A stretch of 64,000 nucleotides of DNA from contig NZ_JACEMU010000017.1 in NCBI RefSeq assembly GCF_013868135.1, positions 75,853 through 139,852 on the forward strand, read 5' to 3'. Below, one piece after another: positions 51,691-58,980 of this stretch; position 1 is the first letter of the stretch, and each line of letters starts with the position of its first letter. The notes below the pieces were generated by a model. It had not been told where the DNA came from. It made no database searches and worked only from the letters and a program-made list of their open reading frames with translations. This DNA is from Paracoccus sp. S1E-3. Lineage in GTDB: Bacteria; Pseudomonadota; Alphaproteobacteria; Rhodobacterales; Rhodobacteraceae. The position numbers and the translations under genes were made by a program.

Positions 51691-52941
51691 TCAGGCCGTC
51701 AGCCGTCCCCCGTCATGGCCGATAATGGTCAGGTCCATCAACGCGCCCTCGGGCATGTCGCGGTCGAAGCTGACCTCGGCGAATTGCTCGGTCCGGCCGA
51801 GGCGGGGGCCTTCGGTCAGCACCCGATGCACGCGGCCAGTCTGTGCATCGAGATGCCTGCGCAGGGCCGCGTCGCCCGCGGCGCGCAGGCGGCCGGCGCG
51901 GTCCTTGATGGCCGCCCCGTTCACCGCCGGCATCCGGGCGGCGGGGGTGCCTTTGCGCGCCGAATAGGGGAAGACGTGCAGGAAGGTCAGGCCGCAATCC
52001 TGAACCAGTTTCAGCGAGTTCTGGAACATCGCCTCGGTTTCCGTGGGGAAGCCCGCGATGATGTCGGCGCCGAAGACGATCTCGGGGCGCAGGCGGCGGG
52101 CGTCTTCGCAGAAGCGGATGGCATCGTCGCGCAGGTGACGGCGCTTCATGCGCTTCAGGATCATGTCATCGCCCGCCTGCAATGACAGGTGCAGATGCGG
52201 CATCAGGCGCGGCTCGGTCGCGATGGCGAGCATCAGGTTCTCATCCGCTTCGATCGAGTCGATGGAAGAAATGCGCAGGCGCGGCAGGTCCGGGACCAGC
52301 CTTAGAATGCGCATGACCAGATCGCCGAGGCGCGGTGTGCCGGGAAGATCGGCGCCCCAGCTGGTCAGGTCGACGCCGGTCAGCACCACCTCGTTGAAGC
52401 CGCGGTCGCGCAGGCGCTTGATCTGGTCGACGACCACGCCCGCCGGCACGCTGCGGGAATTGCCGCGCCCATAGGGGATGATGCAGAAGGTGCAGCGGTG
52501 GTCGCAGCCGTTCTGGACCTGCACATAGGCGCGGTGGCGCCCGAAGCCGTCGATCAGGTGGCCGGCGGTTTCCTTCACCGACATGATGTCATCGACGACG
52601 ACACGCTCGGTCTGGCCGATCAGGTCGGGCGTCAGGCTGGCCCATGTCTCGGGCTGCATCTTCTCGGTATTGCCGATGACGCGGGTGACCTCGGGCATGG
52701 CGGCGAAGGTCTCGGGCTCGGTCTGGGCGGCGCAGCCGGTGACGATGATCGGCGCGCCCGGATTGTCGCGCGCCAGGCGGCGGATGTCCTGACGGGCTTT
52801 TCGAACCGCCTCGGCAGTCACCGCGCAGGTGTTCACGATCACCGCGCCCTGCAGGCCGGCGGCCTCGGCCATCTCGCGCATCGCCTCGGATTCGTAAGCA
52901 TTCAGGCGGCAGCCATGGGTGGAGAAGACCGGCGCGCTCAT
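51691..52941 (-). CDS. mtaB: tRNA t6A37 methylthiotransferase MtaB
   Basis: This 416-residue radical-SAM enzyme has an N-terminal UPF0004 domain with cysteines in STHGCRLNAYE, VNTCAVTAEA and VTGCAAQTEP. The radical-SAM cluster motif is CDHRCTFCIIPYGRG. A TRAM-like end (TGRVHRVLTEGP) follows. MtaB converts t6A37 to ms2t6A37 in tRNAs reading ANN codons. The start is ATG 52941, overlapping the end of dapF by 4 bp. The RNA-modification and lysine genes are often neighbours in this group. Confidence 0.92.
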   Translation of the reverse strand: MSAPVFSTHGCRLNAYESEAMREMAEAAGLQGAVIVNTCAVTAEAVRKARQDIRRLARDNPGAPIIVTGCAAQTEPETFAAMPEVTRVIGNTEKMQPETWASLTPDLIGQTERVVVDDIMSVKETAGHLIDGFGRHRAYVQVQNGCDHRCTFCIIPYGRGNSRSVPAGVVVDQIKRLRDRGFNEVVLTGVDLTSWGADLPGTPRLGDLVMRILRLVPDLPRLRISSIDSIEADENLMLAIATEPRLMPHLHLSLQAGDDMILKRMKRRHLRDDAIRFCEDARRLRPEIVFGADIIAGFPTETEAMFQNSLKLVQDCGLTFLHVFPYSARKGTPAARMPAVNGAAIKDRAGRLRAAGDAALRRHLDAQTGRVHRVLTEGPRLGRTEQFAEVSFDRDMPEGALMDLTIIGHDGGRLTA

Positions 52942-53762
52942 CCCCGCCACACCCCGTCGAAGGCGTGCGCCGTGGGGCCGGTCATCCAGACGCCATCCGC
53001 GCGCCAGTCGATCTGCAACTGCCCGCCGGGCACGTTGACGGTGACCTGACGCCCGGTCAGCCCGCGCCGCGCGGCGGCCACGGCAGCGGCGCAGGAGCAG
53101 GAGCCGGAGGCGAGCGTCGGCCCGGTGCCGCGTTCCCAGATGCGCAGCTTGATCTCCGTGGGGGAGAGCACCTGGACGATTTCGACATTGGTGCGCTCGG
53201 GGTAAAGCGGGTGATGTTCGTGTTCGGGGCCGAAGCGGTCGAGATCCACCGAATCGGCATCCGCGACGAAGAAGGTCATATGCGGATTGCCCATTCCGGT
53301 GGCGACCGGATCGCCGGGAATCGGCAGGTGGTCGATATCGACCGCGCGGGCGAGGGGAATCGCCTGCCAGTCCAGCACCGGCGGACCCATGTTCACGCGC
53401 GTCAGGCCGTCGCCGGCATCTTCGGCCAGCAGGATCGCGTGATCGGTGCGCAGGCTGAGGGCCTTCTTCCCCGTTCCATCCATCAGAAAGCGCGCGATAC
53501 AGCGCGTGGCATTGCCGCAGGCCGCCGAACGCGAGCCATCGGCGTTGAAAAAGACCAGCCGCGCATCGGCCTGATCGTCATGATCGATGGTCGCCATCTG
53601 GTCGAAGCCCACGCCGAAATGGCGGTCGGCGATGGCGGCAATGATCGCGGCATCGGGCGCCTCTGTCCCGTGGCGGAGGTCGATGACGACGAAATCATTG
53701 CCGAGCCCGTGCATTTTCATGAAGGGCAGGCCGGGGGTGCGCGCGTGTTCCATGGGGTGCAT
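52938..53762 (-). CDS. dapF: Diaminopimelate epimerase DapF with a serine at the second catalytic position
   Basis: This 274-residue enzyme converts LL- to meso-diaminopimelate. Motifs are FMKMHGLGNDFVVID at the N-terminus, AACGNATRC with the first catalytic Cys, and GNPHMTFFV. The second site, normally ACGTG or ACGSG, reads TLASGSCSCAAAV: the Cys position is Ser (codon 53106-53108), and a Cys lies three residues later (codon 53097-53099). The enzyme may use the displaced Cys, or activity may be lost. ATG 53762 is used; ATG 53753 is an alternative. It is coupled to mtaB. Confidence 0.86.
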   Translation of the reverse strand: MHPMEHARTPGLPFMKMHGLGNDFVVIDLRHGTEAPDAAIIAAIADRHFGVGFDQMATIDHDDQADARLVFFNADGSRSAACGNATRCIARFLMDGTGKKALSLRTDHAILLAEDAGDGLTRVNMGPPVLDWQAIPLARAVDIDHLPIPGDPVATGMGNPHMTFFVADADSVDLDRFGPEHEHHPLYPERTNVEIVQVLSPTEIKLRIWERGTGPTLASGSCSCAAAVAAARRGLTGRQVTVNVPGGQLQIDWRADGVWMTGPTAHAFDGVWRG

Positions 53763-53805
53763 ATAGTCGCGTCGAAAAGTTTTCGCCAGATAGGTGTTTT
53801 TGCGC

Positions 53806-53834
53806 TTGACCCCTCCGACGGGTAAAACTAGGAA
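53806..53834 (+). promoter_or_regulatory. Possible tRNA-Lys promoter
   Basis: TTGACC (53806-53811) and TAGGAA (53829-53834) are 17 bp apart, and the -10 is weak. The tRNA begins 15 bp downstream. Confidence 0.3.
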
Positions 53835-53848
53835 GCGCCCTGTGATGT

Positions 53849-53924
53849 GGGCCCATAGCTCAGTTGGTAGAGCAACTGACTTTTAATCAGTGGGTCACAG
53901 GTTCGAATCCTGTTGGGCTCACCA
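53849..53924 (+). tRNA. tRNA-Lys(UUU)
   Basis: Acceptor stem GGGCCCA/TGGGCTC (one G-U), D-stem GCTC/GAGC, anticodon arm CTGA-CTTTTAA-TCAG with anticodon TTT, and T-arm ACAGG-TTCGAAT-CCTGT. CCA is encoded at 53922-53924. The 3' end abuts the direct repeat of the downstream mobile segment, so it is a likely integration site. Confidence 0.95.
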
Positions 53925-53934
53925 CTGAAATCAA
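53923..53934 (+). repeat. Left flanking direct repeat of the pqq segment
   Basis: CACTGAAATCAA overlaps the tRNA 3' CCA and lies directly before the left inverted repeat. The partner CACTGAAAACAA is at 58948-58959 (11 of 12 identical). It resembles a decayed target-site duplication. Confidence 0.5.
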
Positions 53935-54004
53935 TGTCGTGCGACATGGGTAAGTAGCTCAAACGACAGTGAATCTATCTCAAACGACAGGCGAATCTAT
54001 CTCA
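53935..54004 (+). mobile_element. Left IS21-like end: terminal inverted repeat plus internal multiple repeats
   Basis: The terminal part (53935-53961) begins TGTCGTGCGACATGGG and matches the inverted sequence at 58919-58945 in 23 of 27 bases. Two internal copies follow: ACGACAGTGAATCTATCTCA (53963-53982) and a 21-bp near copy at 53984-54004. Multiple repeats at the ends, with TGT tips, are typical of IS21-family elements. No intact istA or istB is seen. Confidence 0.6.
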
Positions 54005-54548
54005 GCCAGCCGCTGACCATGCGTCCGCCGCGGACTTATTCGCTGGTCCTTGACTTCTGCGCCCTGCGGCGCGTCCAATCCACCAGAAGACGACGCTTCA
54101 CGCTTGAGGACTACACATGGCAGAGCGGTGTAGGGGGGTACTAACTTTGTCAGACCTGCACCTGCTCGACTGGAATGGCGTAAGGGATTGAAAATAAAAT
54201 AAAACCGGACCGCTTTGGGCGCCGTTACCCAGCCGCCTCAATGCAGGTTCGAGGGTGAAAGTGAGCGATTTGGACCGTCCGACCGCGCATCTGGTCGACA
54301 TCGCCTTGCAGAAACTGCGCACGGGCTTGCAGCCAGCATACCTTGGTCGGGATGGACGTTGCCGCGGCGAAAACAGGTCTGAAGTCCGGAAGCCTAACCT
54401 ATCCGAGCGAACTGTTAGGCGCCATTTTCGGAACTGGCCGTCCGAAAATGGCTGTGCTGTTCCGAAAATCGATATCGACAACAATAGCTGGCGATATAGC
54501 TGTACCGGCCTGCACCGGAGCCGCAGGAACTTCGAAGCTAGCGATGTG

Positions 54549-54897
54549 TCAGGAATGCGCCGGTTGGCCATACAGGCCATCACGCTTCAGCCTGATGCGA
54601 CTGACAGCTATGTGGTCGCGGCCCAGGCCAGTAATGTCCTCGGCGAAAAGATCGCTTTTGCCAGAGAAGCTGTCAGGATCGAAACCCACGCAGCTGCTTG
54701 TAGCGCGTTACGGCAAGAGCAGCATTCAGGGCGTTCAGTTCGCCTATCTGAACTTTCGCACGGTACAGGTCTTCCGGATCATCTTGCAGCGGCGCGTGGG
54801 ATTTGCGCATTACTTCTTCGCTGCGTTCAGATGGAAAATAGGTGACGCGGACCGTCGATCCGTTTGGCGGGGCTTTCCCATGCGCGCGAAAACCACC
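54549..54897 (-). pseudogene. Frameshifted coding remnant, possibly the C-terminus of a ThiF-like protein
   Basis: On the minus strand a frame open from 54897 encodes a stretch with NGSTVRVTYFPSERSE and AKVQIGELNALNAALAV, then stops at 54673. One base shift continues as GFDPDSFSGKSDLFAEDITG to a stop at 54549. The codon pattern looks like a real gene broken by a frameshift and cut at its 5' side next to the 54921 repeat. The NALNAALAV segment recalls the C-terminus of some bacterial E1/ThiF-type proteins, but this is weak. Confidence 0.28.
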
Positions 54898-54920
54898 TCA
54901 AAATCCGCCAGATCAGCGGT

Positions 54921-54941
54921 TGAGATAGATTCGCTTGTCGT
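54921..54941 (-). repeat. Inverted copy of the IS21-like internal repeat
   Basis: This 21-bp sequence, starting TGAGATAGATTCGC, is the reverse complement of the repeat at 53984-54004 with one mismatch. Together they bracket about 0.9 kb of debris, as an old element might. Confidence 0.55.
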
Positions 54942-55048
54942 CTGCTCCTTCAGGTGGGCAGATTCTACGTCACGGCGAGGGAACTTCCGGGGGGGCAGGT
55001 AAAGATCGTAAGCCGCGAGGAGCCTCTGCTGCTGGGCGAGGTTGGCCT

Positions 55049-56179
55049 TTAGCGGCCTCGCACAGGTTCCAGCCGGCGATAGATGAAATCGGCCGTCGGC
55101 TCCTCGGACAGCAGCGCGTCGACGGCAGGGCGGTCCGGCGATTTGCGGCAGACCGGATCGGTGGCATCGGCCCGTCCGAGGATCGCCATCGCCTGACACC
55201 GGCAGCCGCCGAAATCGACTTCGCGGCGGTCGCAGCTGCGGCAGGGTTCGGGCATCCAGTCGGTGCCGCGGAAGGCGTTGAAGGCGGGACCTTCATACCA
55301 GATTTCGGCCAAAGCCGTCTGCGTCGCATTCTGGAAGGTCAGGCCGGGTATCGTCTCGGCGGCGTGACAGGGCAGGACGGTGCCGTCGGGCGTGACGTTC
55401 AGGCCCGTGCTGCCCCAGCCGCCCATGCAGGCCTTGGGGTAATCGGCATAATAATCGGGCGGCACGAAATCGATCACCATCACCCCGCGCAGATCCCGGC
55501 GGGCCTGCTCAACCACCCGCTTGGCTTCGGCGACCTGTTCGCGCGTCGGCTGAAGCGCCGAACGGTTGACCAATGCCCACCCCTGGAACTGGACACAGGC
55601 GACCTCGATCCGGCGCGCGCCCAGATCGCGGGCGAGCGCGATGGTTTCGGGAAGGTCGTCCAGATTATGCCGGTGCATCACTGCGTTCAGCGTCAGCGGC
55701 AGGCCGATTTCGGTAATGGCGCGGGCGACCTGCATCTTGCGGTCGAATCCGCCCCTGTAGCCGCCGATCATGTCCGCAATCCCCGCCCGCACCCCCTGCA
55801 GCGACAGCTGCACATGATCGACACCCGCCGCGTCCAGTTCGCGCAGCCGGGCCTCGGTCAGCCCGATGCCCGAGGTGATCAGGTTGACATACAGATCGAC
55901 GTCGCGCGCGGCGCGGACCAGATCGGCCAGATCGCGGCGAGAGGCCGGCTCGCCCCCGGACAGATGAAGTTGCAGCACGCCCAAGTCTGCCGCCTGCGCG
56001 AAGATGTCGGCCCAGGCCTCGGTGGTCAGTTCGCCCTCGCGTGCGGTCATCTCGACGGGGTTGGAACAATAGGGGCAGGCCAGCGGGCAGCGATGGGTCA
56101 GTTCGGCCAGCATGGCGATAGGCGGCGCCGGTCGCGGTCGCGTGGAAACGGACGGGGACATGGCCGGCGATACGTTCAT
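55049..56179 (-). CDS. pqqE: PQQ biosynthesis radical-SAM enzyme PqqE
   Basis: This 376-residue radical-SAM enzyme makes the Glu-Tyr C-C crosslink in PqqA when bound to PqqD. The cluster motif is CPLACPYCS (C31, C35, C38), followed by LHLSGGEPASR. The C-terminal SPASM domain has cysteines in KACMGGWG, LPCHAAE and CRSCDRREVDFGGCRCQA. Overlap with pqqD (ATGA) gives coupled translation. Length and motifs are normal. It is the last gene of the operon, with debris downstream. Confidence 0.95.
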   Translation of the reverse strand: MNVSPAMSPSVSTRPRPAPPIAMLAELTHRCPLACPYCSNPVEMTAREGELTTEAWADIFAQAADLGVLQLHLSGGEPASRRDLADLVRAARDVDLYVNLITSGIGLTEARLRELDAAGVDHVQLSLQGVRAGIADMIGGYRGGFDRKMQVARAITEIGLPLTLNAVMHRHNLDDLPETIALARDLGARRIEVACVQFQGWALVNRSALQPTREQVAEAKRVVEQARRDLRGVMVIDFVPPDYYADYPKACMGGWGSTGLNVTPDGTVLPCHAAETIPGLTFQNATQTALAEIWYEGPAFNAFRGTDWMPEPCRSCDRREVDFGGCRCQAMAILGRADATDPVCRKSPDRPAVDALLSEEPTADFIYRRLEPVRGR

Positions 56180-56439
56180 GCCTGCATCTCCAGCAGGCGT
56201 TTTTCGGCGAGATCGGCCAGAAAGGCCTCGACATCGCTGCGGATCACCTCGGCGGGTGCATCATAGGCCGCGGCCAGATCATCGACGATCCCGTCAAGAT
56301 CGCGTGCCCCATCCACGCGCGCAAGGATCGCCGCGCCGATCGCATCCAGCAACAGCGCCCGTTCCGGGCCGAGAAGGACCGGAACATTCCGCACCCTGTC
56401 ATCTTTCATCCTGACGCCGCGCAGCAAAACGGGGATCAT
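56176..56439 (-). CDS. pqqD: PQQ biosynthesis peptide chaperone PqqD
   Basis: This 87-residue RiPP recognition protein binds the PqqA leader and presents it to PqqE. Signatures are VLLGPERALLLDAIGAAIL and a winged-helix tail VIRSDVEAFLADLAEKRLLE. It overlaps both pqqC (upstream) and pqqE (downstream) by four bases. In some bacteria it is fused to pqqC; here it is separate. Confidence 0.93.
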   Translation of the reverse strand: MIPVLLRGVRMKDDRVRNVPVLLGPERALLLDAIGAAILARVDGARDLDGIVDDLAAAYDAPAEVIRSDVEAFLADLAEKRLLEMQA

Positions 56440-57188
56440 GCCAGAAGCCCCTCATGCGGCTGCCAGCCGCCCGGTGGAATGCGTCCGGGGACGACATAGG
56501 CGGAATAAAGCGCGTCGAGCTGCGCCCACAGAACATCGGTCTTGAAGATCAGCGCGGCGGCGGCCGCATCCTGATCGGCAGCTGTCCGAGCATGATCCAT
56601 GACCCAGGCAAGCCCGAAGGCCACGTCCTTGGGCGCCTCGGACAGGCGATGCTCGAAATAGGCGATGGTGTCAGGATTAGCGAAATCATAGTGTTTCAGC
56701 AACCCGGCGATCCGGGTCTTGTGAATCTCGGGGGCGAAAAGCTCGGTCAGCGACGAGGCCATGGCCGGCAGCAGCGGCTGTTCGCGCACGAAATGCACAT
56801 AGGCGTCCACCGCAAACCGGGTCGCGGGCAGGATGCCGCGCTCGGATGCGACATATTCGGGGTCGAGGCCCACGCCCTCCGCCAGTCGCAGCCAGCGGGC
56901 GATGCCGCCTTCGCCCGGCGCGCGGCCGTCGTGATCCTCGATCCGCGAGCGCCATTCGCGCCGGAGGGCCGGATCGGTCACGCGCGAGATAAAGGCTGCG
57001 TCCTTCATCGGAATGCGGCTTTGATAGTAATATCGGTTGATGACCCAGGCGCGCACCTGTTCGATCGTGCAGCGCCCGGAATGCAGCATGTCGTGGAACG
57101 GATGCTTGTCGTGATAGCGTTCGGCCCCGATCTGGCGCAGTCGCGCCTCGAATGCCTCGGGCTGCATGTTATCGGGCTGCACATTCAT
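56436..57188 (-). CDS. pqqC: Pyrroloquinoline-quinone synthase PqqC
   Basis: This 250-residue all-helical, cofactorless oxidase carries out the final ring closure and eight-electron oxidation to PQQ. Typical stretches are YHDKHPFHDMLHSG, INRYYYQSRIPMKDAAFI, RIEDHDG and SSLTELFAPEIH, which line the active cavity with His and Tyr. It overlaps pqqB and pqqD by ATGA. Length is standard (about 250). Confidence 0.95.
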   Translation of the reverse strand: MNVQPDNMQPEAFEARLRQIGAERYHDKHPFHDMLHSGRCTIEQVRAWVINRYYYQSRIPMKDAAFISRVTDPALRREWRSRIEDHDGRAPGEGGIARWLRLAEGVGLDPEYVASERGILPATRFAVDAYVHFVREQPLLPAMASSLTELFAPEIHKTRIAGLLKHYDFANPDTIAYFEHRLSEAPKDVAFGLAWVMDHARTAADQDAAAAALIFKTDVLWAQLDALYSAYVVPGRIPPGGWQPHEGLLA

Positions 57189-58069
57189 GGCCGCAGTTCC
57201 ATCCCGTCCTGCGCGATCCGCCAGCTGGCGGCGATGAGCGCCGCGCGCTCGGCACTGTCGGGCTGCAGGACCGGGTTCGTGTTATTGATATGGATGAATA
57301 TCTTCTGTCCGGGAATGCCGGCCAGCCGCGCGATGCTGCCCTCGGGGCCGCTCATCGGCAGATGGCCCATGCGGGTGCCGGTCTTTTCGCCGGTGCCGGT
57401 TCTGCGCATGTCGTCATCCTCCCATACGGTGCCGTCGAAAAGAACCGCATCTCCCCGCGCCAGTTCCGCGATCAGCCAGTCGGGCAATGCGGCACAGCCG
57501 GGGACATAGAACAGTCGTTTGGCCCCGTCGTGAATTTCCAGGCCGATGGTCTGCCCACCGATTGCCGAGGTTTCGACCGTTTCGCCTTCCTTGAACAAGG
57601 CGACCTTTCCGGGCACGGCGAAGGCACGAAAGGTCAGACCCGCCGCTGAGAAGGGAGCATCAAGCTCGATCCGGCGATAACGGACCAGATCATCGCTGAG
57701 AACACGAAAGACGCCGTTCTCCCTCAGGATGTCCAGAATGTCCGCGGTGGCGCAAATTTCGAACGCCGTCCGCTCGCGCAGCGTCAGCAGGCCGGCAATA
57801 TGATCGATATCCCCATTGGTTAGGACGACCGACGAGATCGGCGTGCCGCGCAAACCCAAAGGTGCGAGGGCGGGCGTGGCGCCAAGCTGGCTGCGGATGT
57901 CCGGCGATGCGTTCAGAACCACCCATGTCGTCTCGTCAGCCGAAACGGCCACCGAAGACTGCGTCATCTGGGGCAGGATTCCGCGGCGGGCGTCCTGACA
58001 GTTCCGACAGCCGCAGTTCCACTGGGGCAGGCCTCCGCCCGCCCCGGCGCCCAATATACGTGCGATCAC
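57185..58069 (-). CDS. pqqB: PQQ biosynthesis protein PqqB
   Basis: This 294-residue metallo-hydrolase-fold protein is proposed to hydroxylate the crosslinked Glu-Tyr intermediate. Motifs are LGAGAGGGLPQWNCGCRNC at the N-terminus, TNGDIDHIAGLLTLRE and HINNTNPVL. The start is GTG 58069, nine bases after the pqqA stop, because it precedes the conserved MIARILGAG sequence. It overlaps pqqC by ATGA. Confidence 0.94.
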   Translation of the reverse strand: MIARILGAGAGGGLPQWNCGCRNCQDARRGILPQMTQSSVAVSADETTWVVLNASPDIRSQLGATPALAPLGLRGTPISSVVLTNGDIDHIAGLLTLRERTAFEICATADILDILRENGVFRVLSDDLVRYRRIELDAPFSAAGLTFRAFAVPGKVALFKEGETVETSAIGGQTIGLEIHDGAKRLFYVPGCAALPDWLIAELARGDAVLFDGTVWEDDDMRRTGTGEKTGTRMGHLPMSGPEGSIARLAGIPGQKIFIHINNTNPVLQPDSAERAALIAASWRIAQDGMELRP

Positions 58070-58071
58070 CC

Positions 58072-58085
58072 GTTCTGATCAGAAC
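58072..58085. promoter_or_regulatory. Palindrome spanning the pqqA stop codon
   Basis: GTTCTGATCAGAAC is a perfect 14-bp palindrome that contains the pqqA stop and ends just before the pqqB start. As RNA it could form a hairpin that tunes pqqA against pqqB levels, as known in other pqq operons. Confidence 0.45.
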
Positions 58086-58180
58086 AGAGTGTCTTCCCGC
58101 CGCTCGTCTTCGGCCGGGCCGTACATGTTGATTTCCATCCCGCAGGCGATTTCGCGGATGCGCGGTTTCGTCCAAGCCAT
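58079..58180 (-). CDS. pqqA: PQQ precursor peptide PqqA
   Basis: This 33-residue peptide, MAWTKPRIREIACGMEINMY followed by 13 more residues, is the ribosomal precursor of PQQ. The crosslinked Glu16 and Tyr20 in EINMY are present with the three-residue spacing, and the leader part is typical. A good SD (GGGAGG) lies 8 nt before ATG 58180. It is the first gene of pqqABCDE, and a promoter is expected at 58181-58345, though I could not identify it. Confidence 0.95.
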   Translation of the reverse strand: MAWTKPRIREIACGMEINMYGPAEDERREDTLF

Positions 58181-58345
58181 AAGATGTCCTCCCAGACAAT
58201 TGTTGCGAGTCGTCGTCGACGCAGGACACAGTAACAGCGGTCCGCACGCTGACAGTATGGGACTTAGGTATGACGGGTGAGGTCTCAACCCAGCTGTCAC
58301 TTACGATTCCGCGAGTAAGGGTGGGAAGCGAGGTCGATCGGGTTC

Positions 58346-58660
58346 TGATCCTCCCCCAGTGAAGTGGTCCGCCGTTATGGGTAGGAAATGGAGGATCAAG
58401 AATGGCAAACAAACGACTGAAGCCGGAAGAGATTGTGTCGAAGCTGCGGCAGGTTGAGGTCTTGATGGGGCAAGGCATGTCCCGTTTGGATGCGATCAGG
58501 CGGATCGGCGTTGTCGAACAGACCTATACTGCTGGCGCCAGAAGTGAGCCGTTGAAGGCGCCACTGGTCCGAGCCCAACGGCGAACGCGGAATGGGCGTG
58601 GATCAGTTGAAGGAACTGAAGCGCCTGCAGCAGGAGGACGAACGGCTTCGACGTGCGATA
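58346..58660 (+). pseudogene. Broken IS3-family orfA remnant (IS407-like)
   Basis: A left-end-like sequence TGATCCTCCCCCAGTGAAG starts at 58346. The orfA frame opens at ATG 58402 (MANKRLKPEEIVSKLRQVEV, then MGQGMSRLDAIRRIGVVEQT), a clear IS3 HTH. After VVEQTY it shifts frame, and a second frame carries GVDQLKELKRLQQEDERLRR near 58592-58660 before homology ends. No orfB (DDE transposase) follows, so it is a dead fragment, inserted near the right end of the pqq segment. Confidence 0.75.
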
Positions 58661-58835
58661 TTCCGGGCGCTGAACATCCTGGATGGTCGTGGCGCTGCCG
58701 TGACGAACTTGTCCCATAGAGCATCCTTCCATTCCGCCGAAAGGATCGCGCCATCAAACGGTGGGATCAAACACCTAGGATAAACAGCTGCTGTTCCGCG
58801 CCCGAAGTGCACCGGGGCCCTCTTCGTGAAGGCTG

Positions 58836-58945
58836 TGAGATAGATTCGTGTGTCGTTGTTAGATGCCATGTCGTAAGGAAAATAAAGTTATTTAAAAACA
58901 ATGATTTGAAAATTCTCCTGAGTTATTTACCCATGTCGCCTGACA
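58836..58945 (-). mobile_element. Right IS21-like end: inverted copy of the left end
   Basis: On the minus strand the terminal repeat (58919-58945) reads TGTCAGGCGACATGGG and pairs with 53935-53961 (23 of 27 identical). The internal repeat at 58836-58856 (TGAGATAGATTCGTGTGTCG plus one base) matches the inverted 53984-54004 copy at 19 of 21 bases. The two ends face each other across about 5 kb that includes pqqABCDE. Confidence 0.6.
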
Positions 58946-58947
58946 AT

Positions 58948-58959
58948 CACTGAAAACAA
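58948..58959 (+). repeat. Right flanking direct repeat of the pqq segment
   Basis: CACTGAAAACAA is a near copy of 53923-53934 (one mismatch). It lies 2 bp outside the right inverted repeat. Confidence 0.5.
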
Positions 58960-58980
58960 CAATTCACGGGTCGGCCCCCC

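Larger units (their letters stand above)
54005..55048. other. Mobile-element debris between the left end and pqqE
   Basis: This stretch of about 1 kb has no intact gene. It includes the coding remnant at 54549-54897 and an inverted IS21-like repeat at 54921-54941. Several long frames exist on both strands but none gives a recognisable protein. The base composition looks different from the flanks. Confidence 0.5.
58661..58980. other. Non-coding right flank of the pqq segment
   Basis: I see no gene. It holds the right IS21-like end repeats (58836-58945) and, between them, an AT-rich stretch (58862-58918) unlike the surrounding DNA. The flanking direct repeat is at 58948-58959. Confidence 0.5.

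Noticed and set aside
54343..55002. 219-codon plus-strand frame in the debris
   Set aside because: It gives no recognisable domains, crosses the IS21-like repeat and overlaps a better coding pattern on the minus strand.
58402..58719. Intact IS3 transposase subunit
   Set aside because: The frame loses homology after VVEQTY and continues in another frame. No orfB is present.
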